From the NCBI RefSeq assembly GCF_938030725.1, contig NZ_CALHIQ010000164.1, positions 1 through 5,898 of the forward strand: DNA of 5,898 nucleotides. Reading direction: 5' to 3'. Below are positions 1 through 5,756 of this stretch, one piece after another (positions within the stretch are counted from its first letter, which is position 1; every line of letters starts with the position of its first letter). The translations under genes were made by a program, and so were the position numbers. The stretch is from an uncultured Fretibacterium sp. (lineage in GTDB: Bacteria; Synergistota; Synergistia; Synergistales; Aminobacteriaceae). A model generated the notes under the pieces. That model was not told where the DNA came from and did not search any database. It worked only from the letters and a program-made list of their open reading frames with translations.

Positions 1-884
1 TCCCGAAGCTCGCGGGGCAGCGGAAGGCGGAAGGCGAGCGGAACGCCCGTGACGGGGTGCAGGAAGGCCAGGCGCCACGAGTGCAGGAACACGCGCCCCA
101 GCTCCCGCCCCCTGGACGCCCCGTAGAGCGCGTCGCCGAAGAGCGGGTGCCCCAGGGCCGCCATGTGGACGCGGATCTGGTGCGTGCGCCCCGTAAAGAG
201 GGAGCAGACCGTCAACGACGCCCCACCCCGGCGCCACAGGACGCGATAGCCCGTGAGGGCGGGCCGCCCCCCCTCCACCACGGCCATGCGCAGCGGGTTC
301 TCCGGGTCCCGTGCGATGGGGCCGGAGAGGGTCCCCCGATCGGAGGGAAGGGCCCCCTGCGCCAGGGCCAGATACTCCTTCGTCACCTGTCGCGCCTGAA
401 ACATCCGCTGCAGCTCCTCCATGACCTCCTGACGCCGGGCCACCACCATGAGGCCCGACGTCGTGGCGTCCAGCCGATGCACGATGCCGGGCCTCAGCCG
501 GTTCCTCAGGAGGCGCATCTCAGGGTAGCGCCACAGGAGGCCGTGAACCAGCGTGCCGCGCCAGTGTCCCGGCGCGGGGTGCACGACGATCCCCGCGGGC
601 TTGTCGATCACCACCAGGTCCCGGTCCTCGTACACGACCCCGAACGCCACCGGTTCCGGCTCGATCTCCATCCCCTCCGGCTCCGGGAGCGCCACGCGGT
701 AGACGGCCCCCGGCAGGACCTTTGCGGCGGGCCTGAGGCGTGTCCCCGGCCCCTCCACCCGGCCCTCCTTCAGGAGCCTCTGGGCGAAGGAGCGTGTGAC
801 GCCAAGCCCGCGGGACAGAAAGACGTCCAGGCGCCCGCCTTCCCCGTCCCCCGTCAAGGTTTCCAGCACCTCGTCTTCGGCCAT
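1..884 (-). CDS. rluD: RluA/RluD-family 23S rRNA pseudouridine synthase (3' end cut by window edge)
   Basis: The minus strand reads as one open frame of 294 codons from ATG at 884 and runs off the left edge. Residues about 17-70 look like an S4 RNA-binding domain (RLDVFLSRGLGVTRSFAQRLLKEG), as in RluC and RluD. The catalytic domain follows: VVIDKPAGIVVHP (91-103), the family signature GIVHRLD with the nucleophilic aspartate at D139, then TSGLMVVAR, and GRTHQIRVH (232-240). The family isomerises specific uridines in rRNA to pseudouridine; RluD in E. coli acts on helix 69 of 23S rRNA, and its catalytic residue is also numbered 139. The usual length is about 300-325 residues, so only a short C-terminal tail should be missing. 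ATG 884 is chosen because AGGGAGGTG lies 7 bases upstream of it. The gene follows ileS, separated by a terminator. The family is secure; the exact paralogue (RluD rather than RluC or another) and the target uridines are inferred. Confidence 0.92.
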   Translation of the reverse strand, partial: MAEDEVLETLTGDGEGGRLDVFLSRGLGVTRSFAQRLLKEGRVEGPGTRLRPAAKVLPGAVYRVALPEPEGMEIEPEPVAFGVVYEDRDLVVIDKPAGIVVHPAPGHWRGTLVHGLLWRYPEMRLLRNRLRPGIVHRLDATTSGLMVVARRQEVMEELQRMFQARQVTKEYLALAQGALPSDRGTLSGPIARDPENPLRMAVVEGGRPALTGYRVLWRRGGASLTVCSLFTGRTHQIRVHMAALGHPLFGDALYGASRGRELGRVFLHSWRLAFLHPVTGVPLAFRLPLPRELR

Positions 885-891
885 GCGGCCG

Positions 892-900
892 CACCTCCCT
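892..900 (-). promoter_or_regulatory. Shine-Dalgarno site of the pseudouridine synthase
   Basis: AGGGAGGTG on the minus strand contains GGAGGTG, a strong match to the 16S rRNA 3' end. GGAGG ends 9 bases before ATG 884, which fixes the start. It lies only two bases beyond the U-tract of the ileS terminator, so hairpin, U-tract and ribosome site are packed together. Confidence 0.8.
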
Positions 901-902
901 TC

Positions 903-930
903 AAAAAAAGGCCCCCTTGCACAGGGGGCC
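903..930 (-). terminator. Intrinsic terminator downstream of ileS
   Basis: On the minus strand a perfect 7-bp GC stem (GGCCCCC/GGGGGCC at 930-924 and 916-910, extendable by one A-T pair) closes a loop of 5-7 bases. It is followed at once by seven T residues (909-903). This is the classic Rho-independent layout. It sits 23 bases past the ileS stop codon. Because it ends just before the ribosome site of the next gene, it may act as a partial terminator that sets read-through into that gene rather than as a full stop. Confidence 0.85.
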
Positions 931-953
931 ACGGTTAGAGCGGGGCACGGGGG

Positions 954-3764
954 TCAACGGGCCATTCCGCGCAGCACGGCCGCGCAGCGCGGGCACAGGC
1001 CCTCGCCGTCCGCCGCGTCGGAGTACTTCCAGCAGCGCGGGCACTTCGCGCCCTCCGTGAAGCCGCCCGCCGCCTCGATGCCCGTTTCCGCGTCCTTGAA
1101 GCGCCGGGGCAGCGTCAGCTCGTCGACGAAGTCGAAGCGGGAAACGATGCAGACGTCCGCCAGCTCCTGAGGCGTGAAGCCCTTCATGGCGGGGTCCGTG
1201 ATCTGAGAGCGCTTCACCTGGACGGCAGCCTCCAGCGAGGTGCCGATGGTCTTGTCCGCCCTCAGGCCCTCCAGCATCCGGCTCACCGCGCCCCGCAGCG
1301 TCAGGGCGTTCTCCCACAGCGCGTCCAGCCCGTCGTCCACCTTGGAACAGTCCGCCGTCGGGAAGTCCGTCAGGAAGACGCTCTCCGCCAACGACGGGTC
1401 GAGAGCGCGCATCTCCTGCCATACCTCCTCCGCCGTGAAGCTCAAGAGGGGCGCCAGCATCCGGGTGAGGGCGGAGAGGACCTCCCACATGGCGGTCTGT
1501 GCGCTGCGCCGGGTCAGGGAGTCCGCCGCCTCGACGTAGAGCCTGTCCTTGCTCACATCCAGGTAGAAGGCGCTCAGCTCGTTGACGCAGAAGGAGTGGA
1601 TGGCCGATGTCGGCATGTGGAACTCGTAGTCCTCCATGGAGCCCCGCACCCTCTCGATCGTCCGCTGCAGGCGATCCAGAATCCAGCGGTCCATCGACAG
1701 CATCCTCTCGTAGGGCACGGCGTCCCCGCCGGGGTTGAAGCCGTGGAGGTTTCCCAGGAGGAAGCGCGCCGTGTTCCGGATGCGGCGGTACGTCTCCGAC
1801 AGCCCCTTGATGATGCCCTTCGAGATGCGAACGTCGTTCCTGTAGTCTGTGGAGGCCACCCACAGGCGCAGGATGTCCGCGCCGCTCTCGTCCACGATCT
1901 CCTCCGGAAGGATCGTGTTACCCAGGGACTTCGACATCTTGCGCCCCTCGCCGTCCAGGATGAAGCCGTGGGTCAGGACGCTGCCGTAGGGCGCGCGGCC
2001 CTTGATGGCCACGGAGGTCAGGAGGGAGGACTGGAACCAGCCCCGATGCTGGTCGCTGCCCTCCAGGTACATCTCGCAGGGCCAGGAGAGCCCGAAGTCC
2101 TCGTTCAGCACGGCCAGGTGCGAAACGCCCGAATCGAACCACACGTCCAGGATGTTGCTGTCCTTCTCCACGTTGTGCGAGCCGCAGTGGTCGCACAGGG
2201 CCCGGTCCCCGAACAGGTCCTGAAGGGAGCGGCTCCACCAGATGGAGGTCCCCTCCGGGTCTCCGTTCACCCTCTCCGCCAGCGTCCGGATGCGGTCCGC
2301 CGTCAGCGTGAAGGCGCCGCAGTCCTTGCAGTGCATGGCCGGAACGGGGACGCCCCAGACCCTCTGGCGGCTGATGCACCAGTCGGAGCGGGTCTGCACC
2401 ATGTTGTAGATGCGGTCGTGTCCCCAGCCGGGAATCCAGCGCACCGCGTCGTCGATGACGTGGAGCGCCTCGTCCTTGAACTTCGTCACGTCGATGAACC
2501 ACTGGTCCGTGGCGCGGAAGATGACGGGCTTCTTGCAGCGCCAGCAGTGGGGGTAGCTGTGCATCAGCTTGCCCTGTCCCAGCAGCCGGCCGCGGGCCCG
2601 CAGCATCTCAAGGGCCTTCGCCCCGCCCTCCTCCAACGACATGCCGGCCACGACGGGGACGTCCTGCTCGAAGCGCCCCGTGCTGTCCACGGAGCTCGCG
2701 ATCCGGAGCCCGTAGCGGACGCCCGTTTCGTAGTCCTCCACGCCGTGTCCGGGGGAGGTGTGGATGCAGCCGGAGCCCATGTCCAGCTCCACGTAGTCCG
2801 CCAGCACCACCAGGACCTCGTGGTCGTCGTAGAAGGGGTGCGTGCCCGTGAGCCCCTCCAGTTCCGCGCCGGGGACGACGAGGAGGGGATCGCCCAGGGC
2901 GAGCCCCGCGGCCGCGCACACCGCGTCCTTCAGGTCCACGGCCAGGCAGTAGACCCTGTCGCCGCAGGCGTAGAACCCGTACTCGTACCGGGGGTGGACG
3001 GCGACGGCGGCGCTGGAGGGCAGCGTCCAGGGCGTCGTGGTCCAGATGACGACGTAGACGTCCTTCCCCTCCAGCTGTGGGAACCGCTTCGCCGCGCTGG
3101 GCAGGGGGTAGGCGGCGTAGACGGAGGGGGACTCCTCGTCCCAGTACTCGATCTCGCCGGCCGCCAGGGCCGTCTGACAGTCGATGCACCAGTAGACGGG
3201 TTTCAGCCCGCGATAGATCAGGTCCTTGTCCACCATGTCGGCAAAGGCATCAAGCTCATGACGCTCGTAGCCGGGGTTGAGCGTGACGTAGGGCTTCTCC
3301 CACTCGCCGAGGCCCCCCAGGCGCATAAACTGCTCCCGTTGCACGTTCAGGAAGTGCAGCGCCGTTTCCCTGCACCTCCTGCGCAGCTCCAGGGGGTCCA
3401 CGCCGTCCTTCGAGATGTGGCTGTCCCTCAGCGCCCGAAGCTCGATGGGCAGGCCGTGGGTGTCCCAGCCCGGAACGTAGGGGGCATACCGCCCCGTCAT
3501 CATCTTGTACTTGACGATAAAGTCCTTCAGCACCTTGTTGAAGGCCGTTCCCAGGTGGATGTTGCCGTTGGCGTAGGGGGGGCCGTCGTGGAGCACAAAG
3601 CGTTCCGAAGCGCCTTCCCGTGCCTTCAGGGCCTTGTGGTAGATGTCCTTCTCCTGCCAGAACTTCAGAAAAGCGGGCTCCCTCTTCGCCAGATTGGCCC
3701 GCATGGGGAAGTTCGTGACGGGAAGGTTCAGCGTGTCCTTATAGTCCTTCTCCTGACTGCTCAT
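954..3764 (-). CDS. ileS: Isoleucyl-tRNA synthetase, 936 residues
   Basis: This class Ia synthetase charges tRNA-Ile with isoleucine in the cytoplasm and hydrolyses mischarged valine. The start MSSQEKDYKDTLNLPVTNFP matches the usual IleS N-terminus, and 936 residues matches the bacterial length (about 920-940). The frame stays open to 3938, but the upstream codons resemble no IleS. Visible landmarks are the HIGH-class motif in PPYANGNIHLG (62-72), the CP1 editing site with WTTTPWTLP (241-249) and HTSPGHGVEDY (335-345), DVWFDSG (540-546), EGSDQHRGWFQSS (568-580) and KMSKS (609-613). A C-terminal Cys4 zinc motif has CPRC at 908-911 and 924-927. CxxC pairs at 193-196, 407-410, 479-482 and 524-527 probably form two further zinc sites, as in Thermus-type IleRS. 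Oddity: the editing-pocket Asn (N250 in E. coli) appears as S251. The KMSKS-type catalytic core looks intact. The gene is divergent from the amidohydrolase, and a terminator follows it. No lspA lies downstream, unlike E. coli. Confidence 0.98.
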   Translation of the reverse strand: MSSQEKDYKDTLNLPVTNFPMRANLAKREPAFLKFWQEKDIYHKALKAREGASERFVLHDGPPYANGNIHLGTAFNKVLKDFIVKYKMMTGRYAPYVPGWDTHGLPIELRALRDSHISKDGVDPLELRRRCRETALHFLNVQREQFMRLGGLGEWEKPYVTLNPGYERHELDAFADMVDKDLIYRGLKPVYWCIDCQTALAAGEIEYWDEESPSVYAAYPLPSAAKRFPQLEGKDVYVVIWTTTPWTLPSSAAVAVHPRYEYGFYACGDRVYCLAVDLKDAVCAAAGLALGDPLLVVPGAELEGLTGTHPFYDDHEVLVVLADYVELDMGSGCIHTSPGHGVEDYETGVRYGLRIASSVDSTGRFEQDVPVVAGMSLEEGGAKALEMLRARGRLLGQGKLMHSYPHCWRCKKPVIFRATDQWFIDVTKFKDEALHVIDDAVRWIPGWGHDRIYNMVQTRSDWCISRQRVWGVPVPAMHCKDCGAFTLTADRIRTLAERVNGDPEGTSIWWSRSLQDLFGDRALCDHCGSHNVEKDSNILDVWFDSGVSHLAVLNEDFGLSWPCEMYLEGSDQHRGWFQSSLLTSVAIKGRAPYGSVLTHGFILDGEGRKMSKSLGNTILPEEIVDESGADILRLWVASTDYRNDVRISKGIIKGLSETYRRIRNTARFLLGNLHGFNPGGDAVPYERMLSMDRWILDRLQRTIERVRGSMEDYEFHMPTSAIHSFCVNELSAFYLDVSKDRLYVEAADSLTRRSAQTAMWEVLSALTRMLAPLLSFTAEEVWQEMRALDPSLAESVFLTDFPTADCSKVDDGLDALWENALTLRGAVSRMLEGLRADKTIGTSLEAAVQVKRSQITDPAMKGFTPQELADVCIVSRFDFVDELTLPRRFKDAETGIEAAGGFTEGAKCPRCWKYSDAADGEGLCPRCAAVLRGMAR

Positions 3765-3777
3765 GATAAAAAAACTG

Positions 3778-3783
3778 CCTCCC
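3778..3783 (-). promoter_or_regulatory. ileS Shine-Dalgarno with long T-rich spacer
   Basis: GGGAGG on the minus strand is followed by a 13-base spacer that includes seven consecutive T residues (3774-3768), then ATG 3764. The spacing is longer than the usual 5-10 bases. The only other in-frame ATG nearby (3791-3789) lies upstream of this site, so protein alignment and position both favour 3764. Confidence 0.6.
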
Positions 3784-3891
3784 AAAATCATTCCGCGCCC
3801 TGCCCCGTCCTTTTGGAACAGCCGCGCCGGTCTTCCGTCGGACCTCCGCTCCCGGCGGGGAACGGGCGGATCGACGGCACGATAATTGACA

Positions 3892-3900
3892 ATCTTATCA
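3892..3900 (-). promoter_or_regulatory. Candidate extended -10 promoter for ileS
   Basis: The minus strand carries TGATAAGAT, an extended -10 arrangement (TG, one base, then TAAGAT, which matches TATAAT at 4 of 6). No good -35 lies 16-18 bases upstream, which is tolerable for an extended -10. Transcription would start near 3885, giving a leader of about 120 bases. The same spot lies in a partly symmetric element, GATAA (3881-3885) and TTATC (3895-3899), that could be an operator. This is a weak prediction. Confidence 0.3.
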
Positions 3901-3912
3901 CACAAACGCGGA

Positions 3913-3932
3913 TTTTGACGGCGAACGCCGCC
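3913..3932. repeat. Operator-like motif, copy A
   Basis: TTTTGACG (3913-3920) runs into CGAACGCCGCC (3922-3932). The octamer recurs as a direct repeat at 3997-4004. The 11-mer recurs in inverted orientation at 3978-3988, with centres 56 bases apart. A short inverted repeat, GGCG-AA-CGCC, spans 3920-3929. Shared words in a promoter region suggest a protein-binding site, but chance similarity in GC-rich DNA is possible. Confidence 0.35.
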
Positions 3933-3977
3933 TTCCATCAGGCGATCCTAAGGACGGGACGGCGCTCCAGGTGCCCG

Positions 3978-4004
3978 GGCGGCGTTCGAAAACGCCTTTT
4001 GACG
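3978..4004. repeat. Operator-like motif, copy B, with perfect 6-bp inverted repeat
   Basis: GGCGGCGTTCG (3978-3988) is the reverse complement of part of copy A. Within it starts GGCGTT-CGAA-AACGCC (3981-3996), a perfect 6-bp inverted repeat with a 4-base loop, followed by TTTTGACG. It covers the place where the -35 of the rightward promoter should be, so a bound regulator could block or replace -35 contacts. As RNA it would look like a weak terminator with a T4 tail, but no rightward gene precedes it in this window. Confidence 0.4.
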
Positions 4005-4010
4005 TATAAT
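4005..4010 (+). promoter_or_regulatory. Consensus -10 box for the amidohydrolase gene
   Basis: TATAAT is a perfect sigma-70 -10 hexamer. Transcription would begin near 4017, leaving a leader of about 47 bases. No convincing -35 lies 16-18 bases upstream (the best nearby hexamer is TTCGAA at 3985-3990, spacer 14) and there is no extended -10 TG. A -35-like TTGACG (3999-4004) directly abuts the box, too close to pair with it. The promoter may therefore need an activator. Confidence 0.55.
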
Positions 4011-4029
4011 TAAACACAAGAAAATTCAG

Positions 4030-4045
4030 CGCCCCTCCGGGGGCG
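4030..4045 (+). promoter_or_regulatory. UNCG-tetraloop hairpin in the amidohydrolase 5' leader
   Basis: CGCCCC (4030-4035) pairs with GGGGCG (4040-4045) around the loop TCCG. In RNA this is a C(UCCG)G tetraloop, a member of the very stable UNCG class. The stem's last base touches the Shine-Dalgarno AAGGAGG (4046-4052). No U-tract follows, so it is not an intrinsic terminator. It could stabilise the 5' end of the message or affect ribosome access. Confidence 0.5.
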
Positions 4046-4052
4046 AAGGAGG
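4046..4052 (+). promoter_or_regulatory. Shine-Dalgarno site of the amidohydrolase
   Basis: AAGGAGG lies 11 bases before ATG 4064 and fixes that start. It is a near-perfect ribosome site, immediately downstream of the tetraloop hairpin. Confidence 0.8.
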
Positions 4053-4063
4053 CTTCATATCGG

Positions 4064-5680
4064 ATGCGGCAGACGGAAAGGATTGCCCTGATCAACGGGC
4101 GCATTCACACCCCTAACGGCATCGTGGACTCCCTGACGGTCGAAGCGGGGCGCGTGGCGACGGTCGGCGCGGCGCCCGCCTCGCGGCCCTCCGGGGACGC
4201 GAGGGTCTTCGACCTGCAGGGGCGCACGGTGCTGCCCGGCTTCTGCGATTCCCACGCGCACTTCCTGCACTGGGCGATGGCTCAGGAGCAGGTTCAGCTT
4301 GGGGGCTGCCGCTCCCTGGACGAGCTCCTGGAAACCCTCGCAGACTTCGCCGCGGAGCACCCCTTCCCCGCGGGCGGCTGGTACCGCGGCCTGGGTTGGA
4401 CGGCCGAGAACCTACGTGGGGCCGTCCCCACCCGCCACGACCTCGACGCGATCCTCCCCAACGTCCCCGTCATCCTGTGGCGCGCCTGCGAGCACGTGGC
4501 CGCGGTCAACACGGCGGCGCTGGAGGCTGCAGGCATCACGCGCGACACCCGCGTGGAGCGGGGGACCGTGGAGCTGGGCATGGACGGCGAGCCCGACGGC
4601 ATCCTGAAGGAGGCGGCCGTCGAGCTCGTGGAGCGATGCCTTCCCCCCATGTCGAACGAGGACATCACCCGCCTGCTGCACGCCTATGGCCCCCTGGCGG
4701 CGAGCTTCGGCCTGACGGAGATACACTCCGACGACCTCGCCGTCTTCTCCTTCGACTTTCGCAGGGCGGAACGGTTCTTCATGGACGCGGCCCTGGCGGG
4801 GGACCTGCCCTTCCGCCTGCGGGAGCAGATGCGCCTGCCCAGCCGGGACCTCCTCCTGGACTTTCTCTCCGACGGATGGCGGAGCGGCGACGGGGTGCCC
4901 TTCTTCCAGATCGGGCCGATGAAGCTCATCTGCGACGGCTCCCTGGGGGGAAGGACGGCCTGCCTGAGGCAGGACTACGCCGATGCGTGGGGTGAGCGCG
5001 GCATGGCCCTCTTCGACCAGGAGGAGCTGGACGACCTGGTTCTCACCGCCCACCTGTCCGGGATGCAGACGGCGCTGCACGCCATCGGGGACCGCACGCT
5101 GGACATGTGCCTCGAGGCCCTGGAGCGCGCCCAGTCGGAGCGGAGGTGGAGCGCCCGCCACATCATCGTCCACGCCCAGGTGGCGGACGACGACCAGCTC
5201 GATCGGATGCGGGCCCTGCGGCTCTGTGCCGCCGTCCAACCCTCTTTCGTGCCCTCGGACCGCGCCATGGCGCGGGAGCGGCTGGGGCAGGAGCGGGCGG
5301 ACCGAAGCTATCGCTGGCGCACCATGATGCGGCGGGGCATCGTCTTGGCGTCGGGCTCGGACGCCCCCATCGAGGACCTACGCCCCCTGGCGGGCATTCA
5401 GGCCGCCGTGACGCGAGCGGCCCCAGGCAGCGGCGAAGACGCATGGAACCCCAAGGAGCGCCTCTCCGTGGCAGAGGCCATCGCCGCCTGCACGTGGAAC
5501 GCGGCGTGGTGCGGCCACAACGAGGGACGCCGCGGCGAGATCGCGCCGGGGCGCGACGCGGACCTTGTGGTGCTGGATCAGGACCCCTTCGCCGTCCACC
5601 CCGGCGACCTCGCGGACGTCGGAGTGGACCTGACCCTCTGCGGCGGGCGCGTCACCCACAGCTCAGGCCATCTCGACTGA
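4064..5680 (+). CDS. YtcJ-type metal-dependent amidohydrolase (Amidohydro_3), substrate unknown
   Basis: The 538-residue product belongs to the amidohydrolase superfamily, in the YtcJ / N-substituted formamide deformylase-like branch, whose members are usually about 520-560 residues. The N-terminal beta-sandwich (1-57) leads into the metal motif GFCDSHAHF (H64, H66). The TIM barrel then shows GLTEIHSDD (216-224), GPMKLICDGSLGGRTA (284-299; K287 is the candidate metal-bridging lysine), LHAIGDRT (H339), IIVHAQ (H370) and LASGSDAPIEDLRPL (D433). The C-terminal segment, SVAEAIAACTWNAA then GEIAPGRDADLVVLDQDPF (491-509), is the usual return to the beta-sandwich. All expected metal and catalytic positions are present, so it should be active. 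There is no signal peptide or membrane segment, so it is probably cytoplasmic. Members hydrolyse C-N bonds in varied amides or formamides; the substrate cannot be read here. It is divergent from ileS, and malQ follows 76 bases downstream in the same direction. Confidence 0.9.
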   Translation: MRQTERIALINGRIHTPNGIVDSLTVEAGRVATVGAAPASRPSGDARVFDLQGRTVLPGFCDSHAHFLHWAMAQEQVQLGGCRSLDELLETLADFAAEHPFPAGGWYRGLGWTAENLRGAVPTRHDLDAILPNVPVILWRACEHVAAVNTAALEAAGITRDTRVERGTVELGMDGEPDGILKEAAVELVERCLPPMSNEDITRLLHAYGPLAASFGLTEIHSDDLAVFSFDFRRAERFFMDAALAGDLPFRLREQMRLPSRDLLLDFLSDGWRSGDGVPFFQIGPMKLICDGSLGGRTACLRQDYADAWGERGMALFDQEELDDLVLTAHLSGMQTALHAIGDRTLDMCLEALERAQSERRWSARHIIVHAQVADDDQLDRMRALRLCAAVQPSFVPSDRAMARERLGQERADRSYRWRTMMRRGIVLASGSDAPIEDLRPLAGIQAAVTRAAPGSGEDAWNPKERLSVAEAIAACTWNAAWCGHNEGRRGEIAPGRDADLVVLDQDPFAVHPGDLADVGVDLTLCGGRVTHSSGHLD

Positions 5681-5729
5681 GGGCGCGCGGCGGGGGCGCG
5701 TGAGGCGGGAAAAAACTCCCCCCGCGCCC
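5681..5729 (+). other. GC-rich amidohydrolase-malQ gap with possible imperfect hairpin
   Basis: GGGCGCG (5681-5687) can pair with CGCGCCC (5723-5729), and GGGGG (5692-5696) with CCCCC (5718-5722), leaving a 4-base bulge and a loop that contains an A6 run. A competing smaller stem pairs GCGGG (5705-5709) with CCCGC (5721-5725). No U-tract follows on the plus strand, so a strong intrinsic terminator is not supported. I see no good promoter in the gap, so read-through from the amidohydrolase into malQ is plausible. Confidence 0.3.
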
Positions 5730-5741
5730 TGCCGGCTCTTT

Positions 5742-5746
5742 GGAGG
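5742..5746 (+). promoter_or_regulatory. malQ Shine-Dalgarno site
   Basis: GGAGG, within TTGGAGGT, ends 10 bases before ATG 5757. The spacer is AT-rich. It supports the chosen start of the truncated gene. Confidence 0.75.
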
Positions 5747-5756
5747 TTTTAAATAA

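Larger units (their letters stand above)
3765..4063. other. Divergent intergenic control region
   Basis: These 299 bases separate ileS (leftward) from the amidohydrolase (rightward). The part from about 3880 to 4027 is more AT-rich than the genes and holds the candidate promoters and repeats listed separately. The part nearest ileS (3790-3880) is GC-rich and would form the ileS leader. I looked there for a T-box riboswitch, common ahead of ileS in Firmicutes, and found no T-box core sequence. The short open frames crossing this region have no ribosome sites and no recognisable protein. Confidence 0.8.

Noticed and set aside
57..938. 293-codon open frame on the plus strand over the pseudouridine synthase
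   Set aside because: Low-complexity Pro/Arg/His composition typical of a shadow frame. The minus strand encodes a clear RluA-family enzyme with HRLD and GRTHQIR motifs.
3765..3885. T-box riboswitch ahead of ileS
   Set aside because: The leader would be only about 120 bases, and no T-box core (GGTGGNACC-like) or downstream terminator/antiterminator pair is visible.
3886..3891. Perfect TTGACA as a rightward -35 box
   Set aside because: No acceptable -10 follows at 16-18 bases (position 3909 reads CGGATT), and it lies inside the leftward candidate promoter.
3765..3938. 58-residue N-terminal extension of IleS from ATG 3938
   Set aside because: The extension matches no IleS N-terminus and crosses the candidate promoter. 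The ribosome site GGGAGG (3783-3778) precedes ATG 3764, where homology begins.
1596..4013. 805-codon open frame on the plus strand, antisense to ileS
   Set aside because: It mirrors ileS in a GC-rich genome, where stop codons are rare in the antisense frame. The translation is rich in Val, His, Pro, Gln and Arg, resembles no protein family, and has no ribosome site. IleS on the other strand has every family motif.
3898..4104. 68-codon minus-strand open frame in the divergent region
   Set aside because: It overlaps the TATAAT box and the start of the amidohydrolase, has no recognisable product, and lies antisense to a well-supported start.
5681..5756. Intrinsic terminator between the amidohydrolase and malQ
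   Set aside because: Imperfect hairpins can be drawn, but no U-tract follows on the plus strand. It is recorded only as a GC-rich gap.
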